Source of the DNA: Synechococcus sp. WH 5701
GTDB lineage: Bacteria; Cyanobacteriota; Cyanobacteriia; PCC-6307; Cyanobiaceae
Length of the DNA: 64,000 bases
Assembly: GCF_000153045.1 (NCBI RefSeq)
Contig: NZ_CH724160.1
Coordinates: 639,499-703,498, forward strand
Reading direction: 5' to 3'
Below the pieces are notes generated by a model that saw nothing but the letters and a program-made list of their open reading frames with translations, was not told the DNA's origin and did not search any database. The position numbers and the translations under genes were made by a program. Shown here one piece after another: positions 1 to 8,535 of this stretch (position 1 is its first letter; every line of letters starts with the position of its first letter).

Positions 1-235
1 GCGAGCGACGGTGGCGCTGATGCAGGTGATGGCGCGGGCTTGCCGGCACGATCACCTGGGCCGACTGCGTCGGGAGGACCTGGCCAGCTGGCATCGGGAC
101 CTGCCGGACCAGGCGATGCCCGCCAGCTCCGCCAGGTCCCGATGCCAGCTGGCCAGGTCCTCCCGACGCAGTCGGCCCAGGTGATCGTGCCCGCAAGCCC
201 GCGCCATCACCTGCATCAGCGCCACCGTCGCTCGC
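1..235. repeat. Near-perfect fold-back inverted repeat
   Basis: Bases 1-103 are the reverse complement of bases 133-235, with one mismatch (position 44 against 192), around a 29-base loop (104-132). The right arm is the natural coding sequence of the GltB-like gene on the minus strand; the left arm is the same stretch turned round. The repeat begins exactly at base 1, which fits a contig end with a chimeric fold-back better than a biological palindrome. Confidence 0.93.
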
Positions 236-1686
236 AGGAAGCGCTCCAGCCGCAGGGCGGCATGCTCCACCTCCAGCCGGCGACGCAGCTGAGGGTCCTG
301 GGTGGCCACCCCGGCCGGGCAGCGGTTGGTGTGGCAGATGCGGGAGCCGACGCAGCCGATCGCCTGGATCGCGGCATTGGCCAGGGCGACCCCATCGGCC
401 CCCAGGGCCAGGGCCTTGATGCAGTCCGCCGGGGTGCGCAGACCGCCGGTGACGATCAGCGTGACCTGCCCGCCGACGCCGCTTCGGTCGAGATGGGCCC
501 GGGCCCGGGCCAGGGCAGGAATGGTGGGCACGGCGATGTGATCGCGGAAGAGCAGCGGAGCCCCGCCGGTGCCGCCGCCACGACCGTCGAGGATCAGGTA
601 ATCGACCCCGGCCTCGAGGGCGAAATCGAGATCATGCTCGATGTGCTGGGCACTCAGCTTCATGCCCACCGGGATGCCGCCGCTGAGCTCCCGCACCCGA
701 TCGCCGAAGGCGCGGAAATCGGCCGGGCTGTGGAGATCGCTGAACACAGCTGGGGAACAGGACGGCTGTCCCTCCGGGATGCCGCGGATCTCGGCGATGC
801 GGGCGGTGACCTTGGCGCCGGGCAGATGGCTGCCGGTGCCGGTCTTGGCGGCCTGGCCGGCCTTGAAATGGAAGGCCTGCACCTGCGAGAGCACCTCCTC
901 GCGGTAGCCGAACATCGCCGGCGCGAGCTCGTAGAGATAGCGGTGATTGGCGGCCTGCTCCTCGGGCAGCATGCCCCCTTCGCCGGAGCAGATGCCCGTG
1001 CCGGCCCGCTCCGCGCCCGTCGCCAGGGCCTGCTTGGCCTCCTCGGAGAGGGCACCGAAGCTCATGTCCGACACCAGCAGGGGGATCTCCAGCCGCAGGG
1101 GACGCCGCGCCCGGGGACCGATCACCAGCTCCGTGCCGACTGCCGCGTCGCCAGCTAGGGGCCGACGGGCCAGCTGGGCCGTGAGGATCTGGATGTCGTC
1201 CCAGAGGGGGAGGAGGGAGCGCGGCACCCCCATGGCCGCCACCGGCCCCTCGGCCCCCATGCGATCGAGACCATGCTCGGCGAGCTGGTGGATCAGCTCC
1301 AGGTTGGGCTCTTCCGCCGTGGCCCGGGGCTCAGGCATCCCGTGGTGGTCGGGTTCCTCGGGGTCCGCATCGTTGCCGTCACCTTCTTCAGTGCCGTCAC
1401 CTTCGCCGTCAGCGTCGACGGAGAAGGTGGTGCCCACCCGATCGGCGGGGACGCGGGTATGGGTGCCATCGCAGTAGGGGGGCGTGGCGGTCTGCTTGCA
1501 GCGGCACAGGAGCGCCTTGCCGCCTCTCTCGGCCACGAAGGCGAGGGGAGTGAAGCCGCTGCCCTCGTGGGATCCATCGCAGAACGGTTGATCCGATGAG
1601 CGGCCGCAGGCGCAATAGAAGTAGTCCTTTCCCTCCTCCAGGTTCACGCTGATGGGCGTCGTGGCGGCAACCGTCGGTGCAGACAT
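52..1686 (-). CDS. CDGSH iron-sulfur / FMN-binding glutamate synthase-like fusion, 3' end disrupted
   Basis: The N-terminus carries two CDGSH [2Fe-2S] motifs (about residues 25-40, CACGRSSDQPFCDGSH, and 62-77, CRCKQTATPPYCDGTH). An acidic linker follows, then an FMN-binding glutamate synthase large-subunit-like domain from about residue 130. A Cys-rich segment near the end (CHTNRCPAGVATQDP) matches the 3Fe-4S cluster region of GltB. The family is a presumed iron-sulfur flavoprotein oxidoreductase; there is no glutaminase domain, so it is not a full glutamate synthase, and its substrate is unknown. The last ~17 codons, down to the stop at 52, are translated from the turned-round arm of the fold-back repeat and are probably not native. 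The true C-terminus should lie shortly after the LAELAGIAW segment. Start ATG at 1686. Confidence 0.85.
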   Translation of the reverse strand: MSAPTVAATTPISVNLEEGKDYFYCACGRSSDQPFCDGSHEGSGFTPLAFVAERGGKALLCRCKQTATPPYCDGTHTRVPADRVGTTFSVDADGEGDGTEEGDGNDADPEEPDHHGMPEPRATAEEPNLELIHQLAEHGLDRMGAEGPVAAMGVPRSLLPLWDDIQILTAQLARRPLAGDAAVGTELVIGPRARRPLRLEIPLLVSDMSFGALSEEAKQALATGAERAGTGICSGEGGMLPEEQAANHRYLYELAPAMFGYREEVLSQVQAFHFKAGQAAKTGTGSHLPGAKVTARIAEIRGIPEGQPSCSPAVFSDLHSPADFRAFGDRVRELSGGIPVGMKLSAQHIEHDLDFALEAGVDYLILDGRGGGTGGAPLLFRDHIAVPTIPALARARAHLDRSGVGGQVTLIVTGGLRTPADCIKALALGADGVALANAAIQAIGCVGSRICHTNRCPAGVATQDPQLRRRLEVEHAALRLERFLRATVALMQVMARACGHDHLGRLRREDLASWHRDLAELAGIAWSGRSRCQLARSSRRSRPR

Positions 1687-1742
1687 CGGAGGTTTCCCAG
1701 AGGTTCGAAGGCCGGTGGCCTGTTCCCAGTGTGAGGGCCCTG

Positions 1743-1786
1743 GATCCGAGCCAGGATCCGAAGATCCGAGCCGGACATCGATCCGA
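1743..1786. repeat. Four short GATCCGA direct repeats
   Basis: GATCCGA occurs at 1743, 1755, 1763 and 1780 within 44 bases, in the ~260-base gap between the divergently transcribed GltB-like gene and the ABC importer operon. The spacing is irregular (12, 8, 17). It could be a regulator site or chance iteration; nothing else was recognised in this gap. Confidence 0.35.
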
Positions 1787-1946
1787 CCTTCCCTGTGTCA
1801 CGCCATCGTCGCCTGCCCGGTGAGCCTGCGCCTGGGGCCCATGGGACCTGGTCGTTAAGGTGATCGCAGGCCTGCCTGAGAGGGCAGTACCGACGCGCCG
1901 AACCGCCATCAGGCTGCCGGCGACCAGATGTCAGCGGAGGATGGGC

Positions 1947-3239
1947 ATGGGGCTGCGCAGCACCCTGCGATACGCCGCCCTGGCTCTCCTGCTGGTGGGT
2001 CTGATCGTCTCCGGGGGGCTGCGGGCGCAACGGCAGGAGCCCGTGATCGTCACGGCGCTGATGCCGGCGCCGTTTGCGGAGGCCACAGCACCGATCGTGG
2101 AGCGCTTCAACCGCCGCCACCCGGGCATCGAGTTGCGGGTGAACCGGGGGCCCTTCGAGACCGAGGCCATCTCCGATCTGGCGATCAGCAGCCTGCTGCT
2201 GGGGGACAGCCCCTATGACCTGCTGCTGATGGATGTCACCTGGACGCCGAAGTACGCCGCGGCGGGCTGGCTTGCGCCCCTGGAGCCGCTGCTGGGGGAG
2301 GACGCCCTCGCCGGGGTGGTGCCGGGCGCCAGGGAGGGCAACCGCTTCGATGGCCACCTCTGGCGGATCCCACTGGTGGCCGACATGGGTCTGCTCTACT
2401 GGCGCACCGATCTGATGGCGGCGCCCCCGCGCACCCCCGACGAGCTGATGGCCACCGCCGGCGCACTGCAGCGGGCTGGCCGGGTGCGCTGGGGCTACGT
2501 CTGGCAGGGCCGCCAGTACGAGGGACTGAGCTGCGTGTTTCTGGAGGTGCTGCGTGGCTTCGGCGGGCAGTGGCTTTCCGCCTCGGCTGATCGAGTGGAG
2601 CTGGGCAGCCCGGCGGGGGTGGCCGCGGCCTCCTGGCTGCGGCAGCTGATTGATCTGGGCATCACCCCCCGGGCGGTGGCCAATTTCGCCGAACCGGAGG
2701 CTCTGCAGAGCTTCGAGGCCGGCGATGCCGCCCTGATGCGCAACTGGCCCTACGCCTGGGCCGAGCTGCAGAAACCCGGCAGCCAGGTCAGGGGGAAGGT
2801 GGGCGTGACCACGATGGTGGCCGCTCCCGGGGGCAGCCCAGCCGCCACCCAGGGCAGCTGGGGCTTCTCCTTGGTGAGCCAGAGCCCCCATCCCCGCGAG
2901 GCTGCGCTGGTGATCGCCGCCCTCACGGCACCGGGGGTTCAGAAGGACCTGGCAAGGCGGCTGGGTTACACCCCCACCCTCTCGGCCCTGTTCGAGGACC
3001 CGGAGCTGGTGGCGGCGAACCCGGTGCTGCCGGAACTGCGACGGGCGCTGGAGGCCACGGTGCTGCGTCCGCTCAGCCCGCTCTATGCCCAGCTCAGCGA
3101 CATCCTGCAGCGGCAGCTCAGCGAGGTGATCACCGGCGAGCGGGAGCCCGCCGAGGGCATGGAGCGGGCCCAGCGCCTCAGCAACCAGCTGCTGCGGGCC
3201 AGCGGCGTGGGGGCCAGTGGCGTGGAGGCGAGGTCATGA
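1947..3239 (+). CDS. ABC importer solute-binding protein, family 1 (CUT1 type)
   Basis: An extracellular solute-binding protein of the maltose/trehalose/glucosylglycerol class, and the first gene of a four-gene importer operon. An N-terminal hydrophobic segment (residues ~6-25) acts as signal peptide or anchor; no lipobox cysteine is seen. The mature part has the usual start (VIVTALMPAPF..., then an ERFNRRHPGIE segment). Start choice: the open frame extends to 1860, but GGAGG at 1936-1940 lies six bases before ATG 1947, and the hydrophobic leader begins there; ATG 1941 is too close to the RBS. Gene order (binding protein, permease, permease, ATPase) resembles cyanobacterial glucosylglycerol/sucrose/trehalose uptake (ggt) systems, but the substrate is an inference. 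Confidence 0.85.
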   Translation: MGLRSTLRYAALALLLVGLIVSGGLRAQRQEPVIVTALMPAPFAEATAPIVERFNRRHPGIELRVNRGPFETEAISDLAISSLLLGDSPYDLLLMDVTWTPKYAAAGWLAPLEPLLGEDALAGVVPGAREGNRFDGHLWRIPLVADMGLLYWRTDLMAAPPRTPDELMATAGALQRAGRVRWGYVWQGRQYEGLSCVFLEVLRGFGGQWLSASADRVELGSPAGVAAASWLRQLIDLGITPRAVANFAEPEALQSFEAGDAALMRNWPYAWAELQKPGSQVRGKVGVTTMVAAPGGSPAATQGSWGFSLVSQSPHPREAALVIAALTAPGVQKDLARRLGYTPTLSALFEDPELVAANPVLPELRRALEATVLRPLSPLYAQLSDILQRQLSEVITGEREPAEGMERAQRLSNQLLRASGVGASGVEARS

Positions 3240-4093
3240 CCCTGCTGCTCACCCTGCCCGCCCTGCTGCTGCTGGCGCTGGTCTTTGCCGTGCCGCTGCT
3301 GCGTTACGGCTGGCTCAGCTTCCACGCCGACTCAGTGATCACCGGCCTGCAGCCGGTGCCCAACGGCGGCGCCAACTGGCTGCGCCTGATCGAGGACGAG
3401 CGCTTCTGGCAGGACACCGTTCAGACCCTGCGTTTCGCTGGGCTGTCGGTGGCGCTGGAGCTGCTGCTGGGGCTGGCCCTGGCCTTGCTGCTGCACCAGA
3501 GCTGGCGTGGCCGCACGGCGGTGCGCACGATCACTCTGCTGCCCTGGGCCCTTCCCACCGCAGTGATGGCCTTGGGCTGGCGCTGGATCTTCAACGATCC
3601 CTACGGACCGATCAACGCCCTGGTGCAGGCGCTGGGACTGCCGGCGCTGCCCTTCCTGAGCAGCCCTGCCAGCACCTGGCTCGTGGTGGTGCTCGCGGAT
3701 GTCTGGAAGACCACGCCCTTCGTGGCCCTGTTGTTGCTGGCCGGGCTGCAGTCGATCCCCACCGACCTCTACGAGGCCTTCGCCCTCGAGGGCGGCACGT
3801 CGGCTCAGGCCCTGCGTCAGATCACCCTGCCGCTGCTGTTGCCCTATGCCTTCCTTGCCGTGCTGTTCCGCCTCGCCCAGGCCCTGGGGGTGTTCGATCT
3901 GGTGCAGATCCTCACCGGCGGAGGGCCGGCAGGGAGCACCGAAACCCTGGCTCTCTATTCCTACCTCTCGGCCATGCGTTTTCTCGATTTCGGCTACAGC
4001 GCCACCGTGATGCTGGGGATGTTCGTGCTGTTGCTGGGGCTCACCGCCGCTCTGCTGCTGGGCCGGCGCTGGCTGGCGGGGGGGAGGTCCTGA
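3236..4093 (+). CDS. Sugar/compatible-solute ABC transporter permease (MalF-like)
   Basis: A 285-residue hydrophobic protein with about six membrane helices. It has the binding-protein-dependent transport EAA loop near residue 180 (EAFALEGGTSAQALRQITLP), which docks onto the ATPase. The ATG overlaps the TGA of the binding-protein gene (ATGA), indicating translational coupling. It forms the heteromeric channel with the next permease. The short N-terminus lacks the extra helices of enterobacterial MalF, as in most CUT1 transporters. Confidence 0.9.
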   Translation: MTLLLTLPALLLLALVFAVPLLRYGWLSFHADSVITGLQPVPNGGANWLRLIEDERFWQDTVQTLRFAGLSVALELLLGLALALLLHQSWRGRTAVRTITLLPWALPTAVMALGWRWIFNDPYGPINALVQALGLPALPFLSSPASTWLVVVLADVWKTTPFVALLLLAGLQSIPTDLYEAFALEGGTSAQALRQITLPLLLPYAFLAVLFRLAQALGVFDLVQILTGGGPAGSTETLALYSYLSAMRFLDFGYSATVMLGMFVLLLGLTAALLLGRRWLAGGRS

Positions 4094-4902
4094 TGCGGTT
4101 CCGTCGCCTGGCCGTGCTGCTCGTGCTGCTCTGGAGCCTGCTGCCCCTGCTCTGGCAGCTGTACACCTCCCTGCGCACGGGTTCGGCCCTGATCACTCCC
4201 CAGCCGGGCCTGGCGGGCTGGACCCTGGAGAACTACAGCCAGATCCTCTCGGGTGATCCACCCTTCTGGCGCTTCCTGCTCAACAGCACGGTGGTGGGAC
4301 TGGCCAGCACCGCCCTGACCCTGCTGCTGGCCATCCCCTGCGCCTATGGATTGCAGCGGCAGCCGGCCAGGACGCGGGCGGTGCTGAGCGGTGTACTGCT
4401 CGCTGCGGCGGTCTTCCCCTATGTGCTGCTCTTCCTGGCGCTGCTCGAGCTGGCCCGGCGTTTTGGGCTGGCCAACCAACTGCTGGCGTTGAGCCTGCCC
4501 TATGCCGGCCTCTCGCTTCCCCTGGCGGTGCTGCTCCTGGGGGCGGCGTTCCGGGATCTGCCGCCGGAGCTGGAGGAGTCTGCCGTGCTGGAGGGCCTCA
4601 ACCTCTGGCAGCGGCTGCGCTGGGTGCTGTTGCCGCTGATCGCCCCCGCCAGCGCCAGCACCGGGCTGCTGGTGTTCCTGTTCAGCTGGAACGAATATCC
4701 GATCGCTCTCACCTGGATCAGCCGCCAGGAGCTGCTCACCCTGCCCATCGCCATCGCCCGCATCGCCGGTTCCTCCGTGTACACCGTTCCCTATGGCGCC
4801 TTCGCGGCGGCCACCGTGCTGGGCAGCCTGCCGCTGCTGGCCCTGGTGGTGGTCTTCCAGAAACCGATCGTGGCGGGTCTGACCCAGGGGGCCGTCAAAT
4901 GA
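4093..4902 (+). CDS. Carbohydrate ABC transporter permease (MalG-like)
   Basis: A 269-residue second permease of the importer with about six membrane helices. An EAA-type loop is present (ELEESAVLEGLNLWQRLRWV, residues ~158-177), followed by the MalG-like tail with FSWNEYPIALT. Its ATG shares bases with the stop of the first permease (TGATG), so the two subunits are probably made in equal amounts. The same frame stays open far upstream, but that part is a shadow of the first permease. Confidence 0.9.
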   Translation: MRFRRLAVLLVLLWSLLPLLWQLYTSLRTGSALITPQPGLAGWTLENYSQILSGDPPFWRFLLNSTVVGLASTALTLLLAIPCAYGLQRQPARTRAVLSGVLLAAAVFPYVLLFLALLELARRFGLANQLLALSLPYAGLSLPLAVLLLGAAFRDLPPELEESAVLEGLNLWQRLRWVLLPLIAPASASTGLLVFLFSWNEYPIALTWISRQELLTLPIAIARIAGSSVYTVPYGAFAAATVLGSLPLLALVVVFQKPIVAGLTQGAVK

Positions 4903-5894
4903 GCAGCGTTCAGCGGCCTCAGGGCCTGGTGCTTGAGGCGCTGGAGCGTCGCGTCGGCAGCAACCTTGTGCTCGACGGCCTCAACCTCAGCGTGGCGCCT
5001 GGGGAATGCCTGGCGCTGCTGGGCCCCAGCGGCTGCGGCAAGACCACCACCCTGCGCCTGATCGCCGGGCTCGATCAGCCCAGCGCCGGCCGCATCCGCC
5101 TCGATGGCGACGACATCACCCGGCAGCCGCCCAGCCGCAGGGAGGTGGGGATGGTGTTCCAGAGCTATGCCCTCTACCCCCACCTCACGGTGGAGCGGAA
5201 CCTCTCCCTGGGGATGGAGCTCCGCGGCCTCCCCCGAGGGCGGATCGCGGAGCAGATCAGCTCGGTGCTGGAGCTGTTGCAACTGGAGCCCCAGCGCCGG
5301 CGCCGGCCGGCGGAGCTCTCAGGCGGCCAGCGCCAGCGGGTGGCCCTGGCCCGGGCCCTGGTGCGCAAGCCGCGGCTGTTTCTGCTCGATGAGCCGATGA
5401 GCAACCTCGATGCCCAGTTGCGCGAAGACCTGCGCGCAGAGCTGCGCCTGCTGCTCTGCGGCGGCCCCCAGCCGGTGGTTTATGTGACCCACGATCAGCA
5501 GGAGGCCATGGGCCTGGCCGACCGCATCGCCGTGCTGCACCAGGGACGGCTGCAGCAGATCGGCACCCCCCGCGAGCTCTACGACGAGCCCGCCAACCTG
5601 TTCGTGGCCGGCTTCATCGGCCGCCCGCGCATCAATGTGCTGCCCGCCGAAGCCGGCCGCATCCGGGCGGTCCGTCCGGAACACCTGGAGCCTGTGGCGG
5701 AGGGGGGGCTGCCGGCCCGGGTTCTGCTGCGTGAGTGGCAGGGGGCCAGCCAGCTGCTCCAGCTCGACACGCCCCACGGCCGCTGGCGCATGGTCTGTGA
5801 TGGCCGGGTGGAGGTGAGCGAAACCATGGGGTTGGGCTGGCCGGTGGCGCGGGAACTGTGCTTTGAGGCCGGCAGCGGCCGGCGGCTGGCCTAG
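4899..5894 (+). CDS. ABC transporter ATP-binding protein (MalK/UgpC family)
   Basis: A 331-residue ATPase of the importer. Visible motifs are Walker A GPSGCGKTT (~43-51), Q-loop VFQSYALYPH, signature LSGGQRQR, Walker B LFLLDEP and switch His in VTHDQ. A C-terminal TOBE/OB-like part follows after about residue 235, as in MalK. The ATG overlaps the preceding stop (ATGA). The C-terminal regulatory part is short (about 95 residues against ~140 in E. coli MalK). The 3' end overlaps the stop of the convergent gamma-glutamylcyclotransferase-like gene by four bases. Confidence 0.92.
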   Translation: MSSVQRPQGLVLEALERRVGSNLVLDGLNLSVAPGECLALLGPSGCGKTTTLRLIAGLDQPSAGRIRLDGDDITRQPPSRREVGMVFQSYALYPHLTVERNLSLGMELRGLPRGRIAEQISSVLELLQLEPQRRRRPAELSGGQRQRVALARALVRKPRLFLLDEPMSNLDAQLREDLRAELRLLLCGGPQPVVYVTHDQQEAMGLADRIAVLHQGRLQQIGTPRELYDEPANLFVAGFIGRPRINVLPAEAGRIRAVRPEHLEPVAEGGLPARVLLREWQGASQLLQLDTPHGRWRMVCDGRVEVSETMGLGWPVARELCFEAGSGRRLA

Positions 5895-6733
5895 CGCAGC
5901 TCCGCCTCCAGCAGGCCCAGCCAGGTCTCCGGCAGGTCCCAGTGGCGGGCTCCCCGCAGGATGGCCGCGGCGTAGTCGCCGCCGGCGCTCAGCCCCGGGG
6001 CGCGCCAGGCGGAAGTGGGCACGTAGGTGAGGGCGTCGAGGCGCTCACCAGCGCCGGTGATCACCTGGACCCGCTGATGGCGGTAGTGACCGGCCGCCAC
6101 ACCTTCGCAGTGGTCGAGGGCGGCCCGATCATCCGGGCTGTGGTGGTGCACCACGCCCCAGCAGTGGGCGCCGCTGTGGCGCACGAGCCCAGCGGCGCCT
6201 TCCCCCGGGGCGCGGCCCAGCCGCCGCTTGTTGATCCCCCAGCGCCAGCCCTCCAGCCGCGCCACCAGGCCGCTGCCATCCCAGCGGGGGCAGCGCCGCG
6301 CCAGCTGGGCGGGGCAGAGGTTCGAGCCGTAGCTGAACACCGGGGTGCTCCCCCAGTCGCCGTAGGGCACCAGCGGCAGGCCGATCACCTGCTCGTGGCG
6401 GCCCAGGTACAGCCAGGCCCGGCTGCCGTCGCTCAGCCGCCAGCGCTGGCGTCGGTACTCGCGGGGAACGTCTTCAAGCTGATCGAGCCGGGACAGGCCG
6501 CTCGCCTCCAGGGCATACAGCTCGCCATGGATCAGCGCGGGTTCCGGTGGTGCCCGGGGCTCATCCGGTTCCGGCTCAGCGGCGGCGGCGGCCACCGCCA
6601 TCGGGTAGGGCCCGAGGTCGTGCAGCCGGGCTCCCACGAGGCGCCGCCGTCCGAGGAAGCGGCTGCCGTCGAGCCAGGGGTGGTTGGGCTCCCCCCGCTT
6701 CAGGCTCCCGTAGACAAACACCTGCTCGGACAT
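5891..6733 (-). CDS. Tandem gamma-glutamylcyclotransferase-like (AIG2/GGCT fold) protein
   Basis: A 280-residue protein with two GGCT-type domains. The first opens with VFVYGSLKRGEPNHPWL (residues ~5-21), the AIG2-like signature. The second opens with FSYGSNLCPAQLARRCP (~144-160), the GGCT/ChaC-like signature, and includes a conserved acidic stretch (DHCEGVAAGHYRH). Family members release 5-oxoproline from gamma-glutamyl amines or dipeptides, or serve as folds of unknown use; the substrate cannot be told here. It is the last gene of a minus-strand series, starting 24 bases after the preceding stop. Confidence 0.75.
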   Translation of the reverse strand: MSEQVFVYGSLKRGEPNHPWLDGSRFLGRRRLVGARLHDLGPYPMAVAAAAAEPEPDEPRAPPEPALIHGELYALEASGLSRLDQLEDVPREYRRQRWRLSDGSRAWLYLGRHEQVIGLPLVPYGDWGSTPVFSYGSNLCPAQLARRCPRWDGSGLVARLEGWRWGINKRRLGRAPGEGAAGLVRHSGAHCWGVVHHHSPDDRAALDHCEGVAAGHYRHQRVQVITGAGERLDALTYVPTSAWRAPGLSAGGDYAAAILRGARHWDLPETWLGLLEAELR

Positions 6734-6757
6734 CGCGCGCTGGGCTGCTGCCTCGCT

Positions 6758-7207
6758 TCACCCGGGGAGGGGGTCGGCCAGCTCGATGCCCCACTCCAGG
6801 CGGATGGCCGGATTGCTCAGCTCCCAGGCGTGCTCCTGAGCGGCCAGTGGCGCGGTGCGGTTGCCGTGCTCGAGCCCTCGCCGGCTCAGTTCCCCGCGCA
6901 CTTCAGCCTGGAAGCAGCGGGTCTCGCGCAGCAGATCCGCCACCCGCTGAGGCCCCCCCAGCACCTTCTGCATCGCCCCCTGGCCGCTGGAGAGCTGGAG
7001 GGTGGCGAGATGGTCCTCGAGCCAGGCCCATTCGTAGGGGAGCATGGCGTCGCTGCAGGCCTGCAGGCGCTCGCGGTAGGTCTGCAGATGCTCCTCGAGC
7101 ACCCGCTCGCTCAGGGGGCTGTAGGGAACGGCGAGCGGCTCGTGGCCGGATTCGCTGGCTCCGGAGCGCTCCCGCAGCCGGATCATGATCTCGCGCAGAT
7201 AGCTCAT
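6758..7207 (-). CDS. Hypothetical cyanobacterial protein, 149 aa
   Basis: Not assigned to a family. From ATG 7207 it reads MSYLREIMIRLRERSG..., a mostly helical, charged, soluble protein with no signal peptide or membrane segment. A longer reading of the frame (to 7345) would overlap the upstream DCC gene and is GC-shadow in composition, so the shorter start was chosen. It lies 19 bases downstream of the DCC gene and 24 bases upstream of the GGCT-like gene, consistent with co-transcription. Confidence 0.6.
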   Translation of the reverse strand: MSYLREIMIRLRERSGASESGHEPLAVPYSPLSERVLEEHLQTYRERLQACSDAMLPYEWAWLEDHLATLQLSSGQGAMQKVLGGPQRVADLLRETRCFQAEVRGELSRRGLEHGNRTAPLAAQEHAWELSNPAIRLEWGIELADPLPG

Positions 7208-7226
7208 GGCGCCGCGATCGCTGACG

Positions 7227-7685
7227 TCAGAGGCTAAGCCGGGCGGTGTCATCCGGATCGAGCGGCAGCCCCCGCAGGGCCAGGGCGCCACGGCGGGCGG
7301 CCAGCAGCAGGGGGTAGAGCCTGCGGCTGCGCTCCTCTTCGCCAAACACTGCCGTGAGCAGGCTCAGCAGGGTGGAACTCGGCCGCAACTGGGCGCAGAG
7401 CCGCTGCACAGCCTCGGCCCCATGCCAGCAGTTCTCTCCCTCGATCAGCACCGCTCCCCTGGCCAGATCGAAACCCCGTGCTTTGAGCTGCCGTCGCAGG
7501 GCGTGATCGGCGCGGCCATCGATGATCCGCAGCTGAGGCAGACCCCCGCGCAGTTCGCCCATGGCGGCAAAGGCGCTGCAGAAGGGACAGCCGCCGTCGA
7601 ATACCAGCTGGATGGTGCCGGGTTCAGCGCTGGCGGGTGTCGTTGAAGCGGCTGAAATCAAGACAGCGAAACTCGCTCTGGTCAT
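7227..7685 (-). CDS. DCC-family (DUF393) thiol-disulfide oxidoreductase-like protein
   Basis: The core begins IQLVFDGGCPFCSAFA, the hallmark DxxCPxC of the DCC family, named for the Asp-Cys-Cys motif. The remainder resembles the family: an IDGRADHALRR segment, then a hydrophobic LYPLLLAARR region. The start is uncertain. ATG 7685 gives a ~25-residue leader overlapping the K+ channel gene by 62 bases; TTG 7661 is an alternative. The family is predicted to catalyse dithiol-disulfide exchange, with few members characterised. A second DCC gene lies at 12364. Confidence 0.75.
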   Translation of the reverse strand: MTRASFAVLISAASTTPASAEPGTIQLVFDGGCPFCSAFAAMGELRGGLPQLRIIDGRADHALRRQLKARGFDLARGAVLIEGENCWHGAEAVQRLCAQLRPSSTLLSLLTAVFGEEERSRRLYPLLLAARRGALALRGLPLDPDDTARLSL

Positions 7686-8535
7686 CTCTGACGATATCCA
7701 CGAAGGTTTCGTCGAAGCGGATCTGGCTGCTGTTGTACGAGGCGCGTTTGTACACCGGGCTGCGCACCGTTTCATCGACACCCTCGAACGCCACCAGCAC
7801 TTCCCCGTGGGCGGCACGCAACTGGGCCTGGCCCAGGCCATGCAGGGGGCTGTCGGGACCGATCGGGTGCATCACCGTCCACATCAGCTGGAACAGGAAG
7901 GCCTGGCCGCGCACCAGATCCAGCCGGTGCAGGCGGCGCATCGTTTCGCCTTCGGCGCTGCGTTCATCGATAGCCAGATAGGCCTGCACCTGCGCGCTGA
8001 CCAGATTGTTGTGGTGCACGTTGGCGATGCGGAAGGTGAGGCAGGGCCTCCCATCCCAGGGCTGGACCGTGGCCACTTCGCTGAAGCGGATCTCCGCCCG
8101 GCTGCGGGAGAAGCGGGCGAACACCAGGCCGGTGGTCATGGCCGTGAACACCAGGCTCACGAAGGCCTGCAGGGTGACCAGTCCGTTCACCAGCGGCGAA
8201 ACGGGGTGGAGGACGCCGTAACCGATCGAGCCCAGGGTCTGAACGCTGAAGAAGAAGGCGTCGCTGAAGCCCGCCACCTGGCCCTGGGGCAGTCCGCCGA
8301 TGCCGGGGGCATCCAGCAGATAGAGCAGGGCGAAGACGATGTTGGTGCCCAGGTAGGCCAGGGCGATCAGCAGCAGGAAGCCCGGCCAGGGCACCTTGAG
8401 CATCAGCCGGTAGGGCTCCCGCCACTGGCTGATCAGGCTGTCGATGTTGTCGGCGCGGTAGACGCCATCGAGCTTGAGCAGGCGCACGGGGCGCAGGCGG
8501 CTCGATCGGGTCCGCTGGGAACGGAAGGGATTCAT
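7624..8535 (-). CDS. Inward-rectifier K+ channel (KirBac type)
   Basis: A 303-residue channel subunit. Residues ~50-75 form the outer helix; the pore helix and selectivity filter follow (FFFSVQTLGSIGYG, filter SIGYG at 103-107), then the inner helix (~113-138). A cytoplasmic immunoglobulin-like Kir domain fills the rest (starts FARFSRSRAEIRFS, contains HPIGPDSPL). The arrangement and length match bacterial Kir channels. The filter has Ser where Thr is usual (TxGYG). The ATG overlaps the stop of the MCE gene (TCAT on the plus strand), and the DCC gene overlaps its 3' end, so it lies inside a lipid-transport-like operon. Confidence 0.9.
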   Translation of the reverse strand: MNPFRSQRTRSSRLRPVRLLKLDGVYRADNIDSLISQWREPYRLMLKVPWPGFLLLIALAYLGTNIVFALLYLLDAPGIGGLPQGQVAGFSDAFFFSVQTLGSIGYGVLHPVSPLVNGLVTLQAFVSLVFTAMTTGLVFARFSRSRAEIRFSEVATVQPWDGRPCLTFRIANVHHNNLVSAQVQAYLAIDERSAEGETMRRLHRLDLVRGQAFLFQLMWTVMHPIGPDSPLHGLGQAQLRAAHGEVLVAFEGVDETVRSPVYKRASYNSSQIRFDETFVDIVRDDQSEFRCLDFSRFNDTRQR

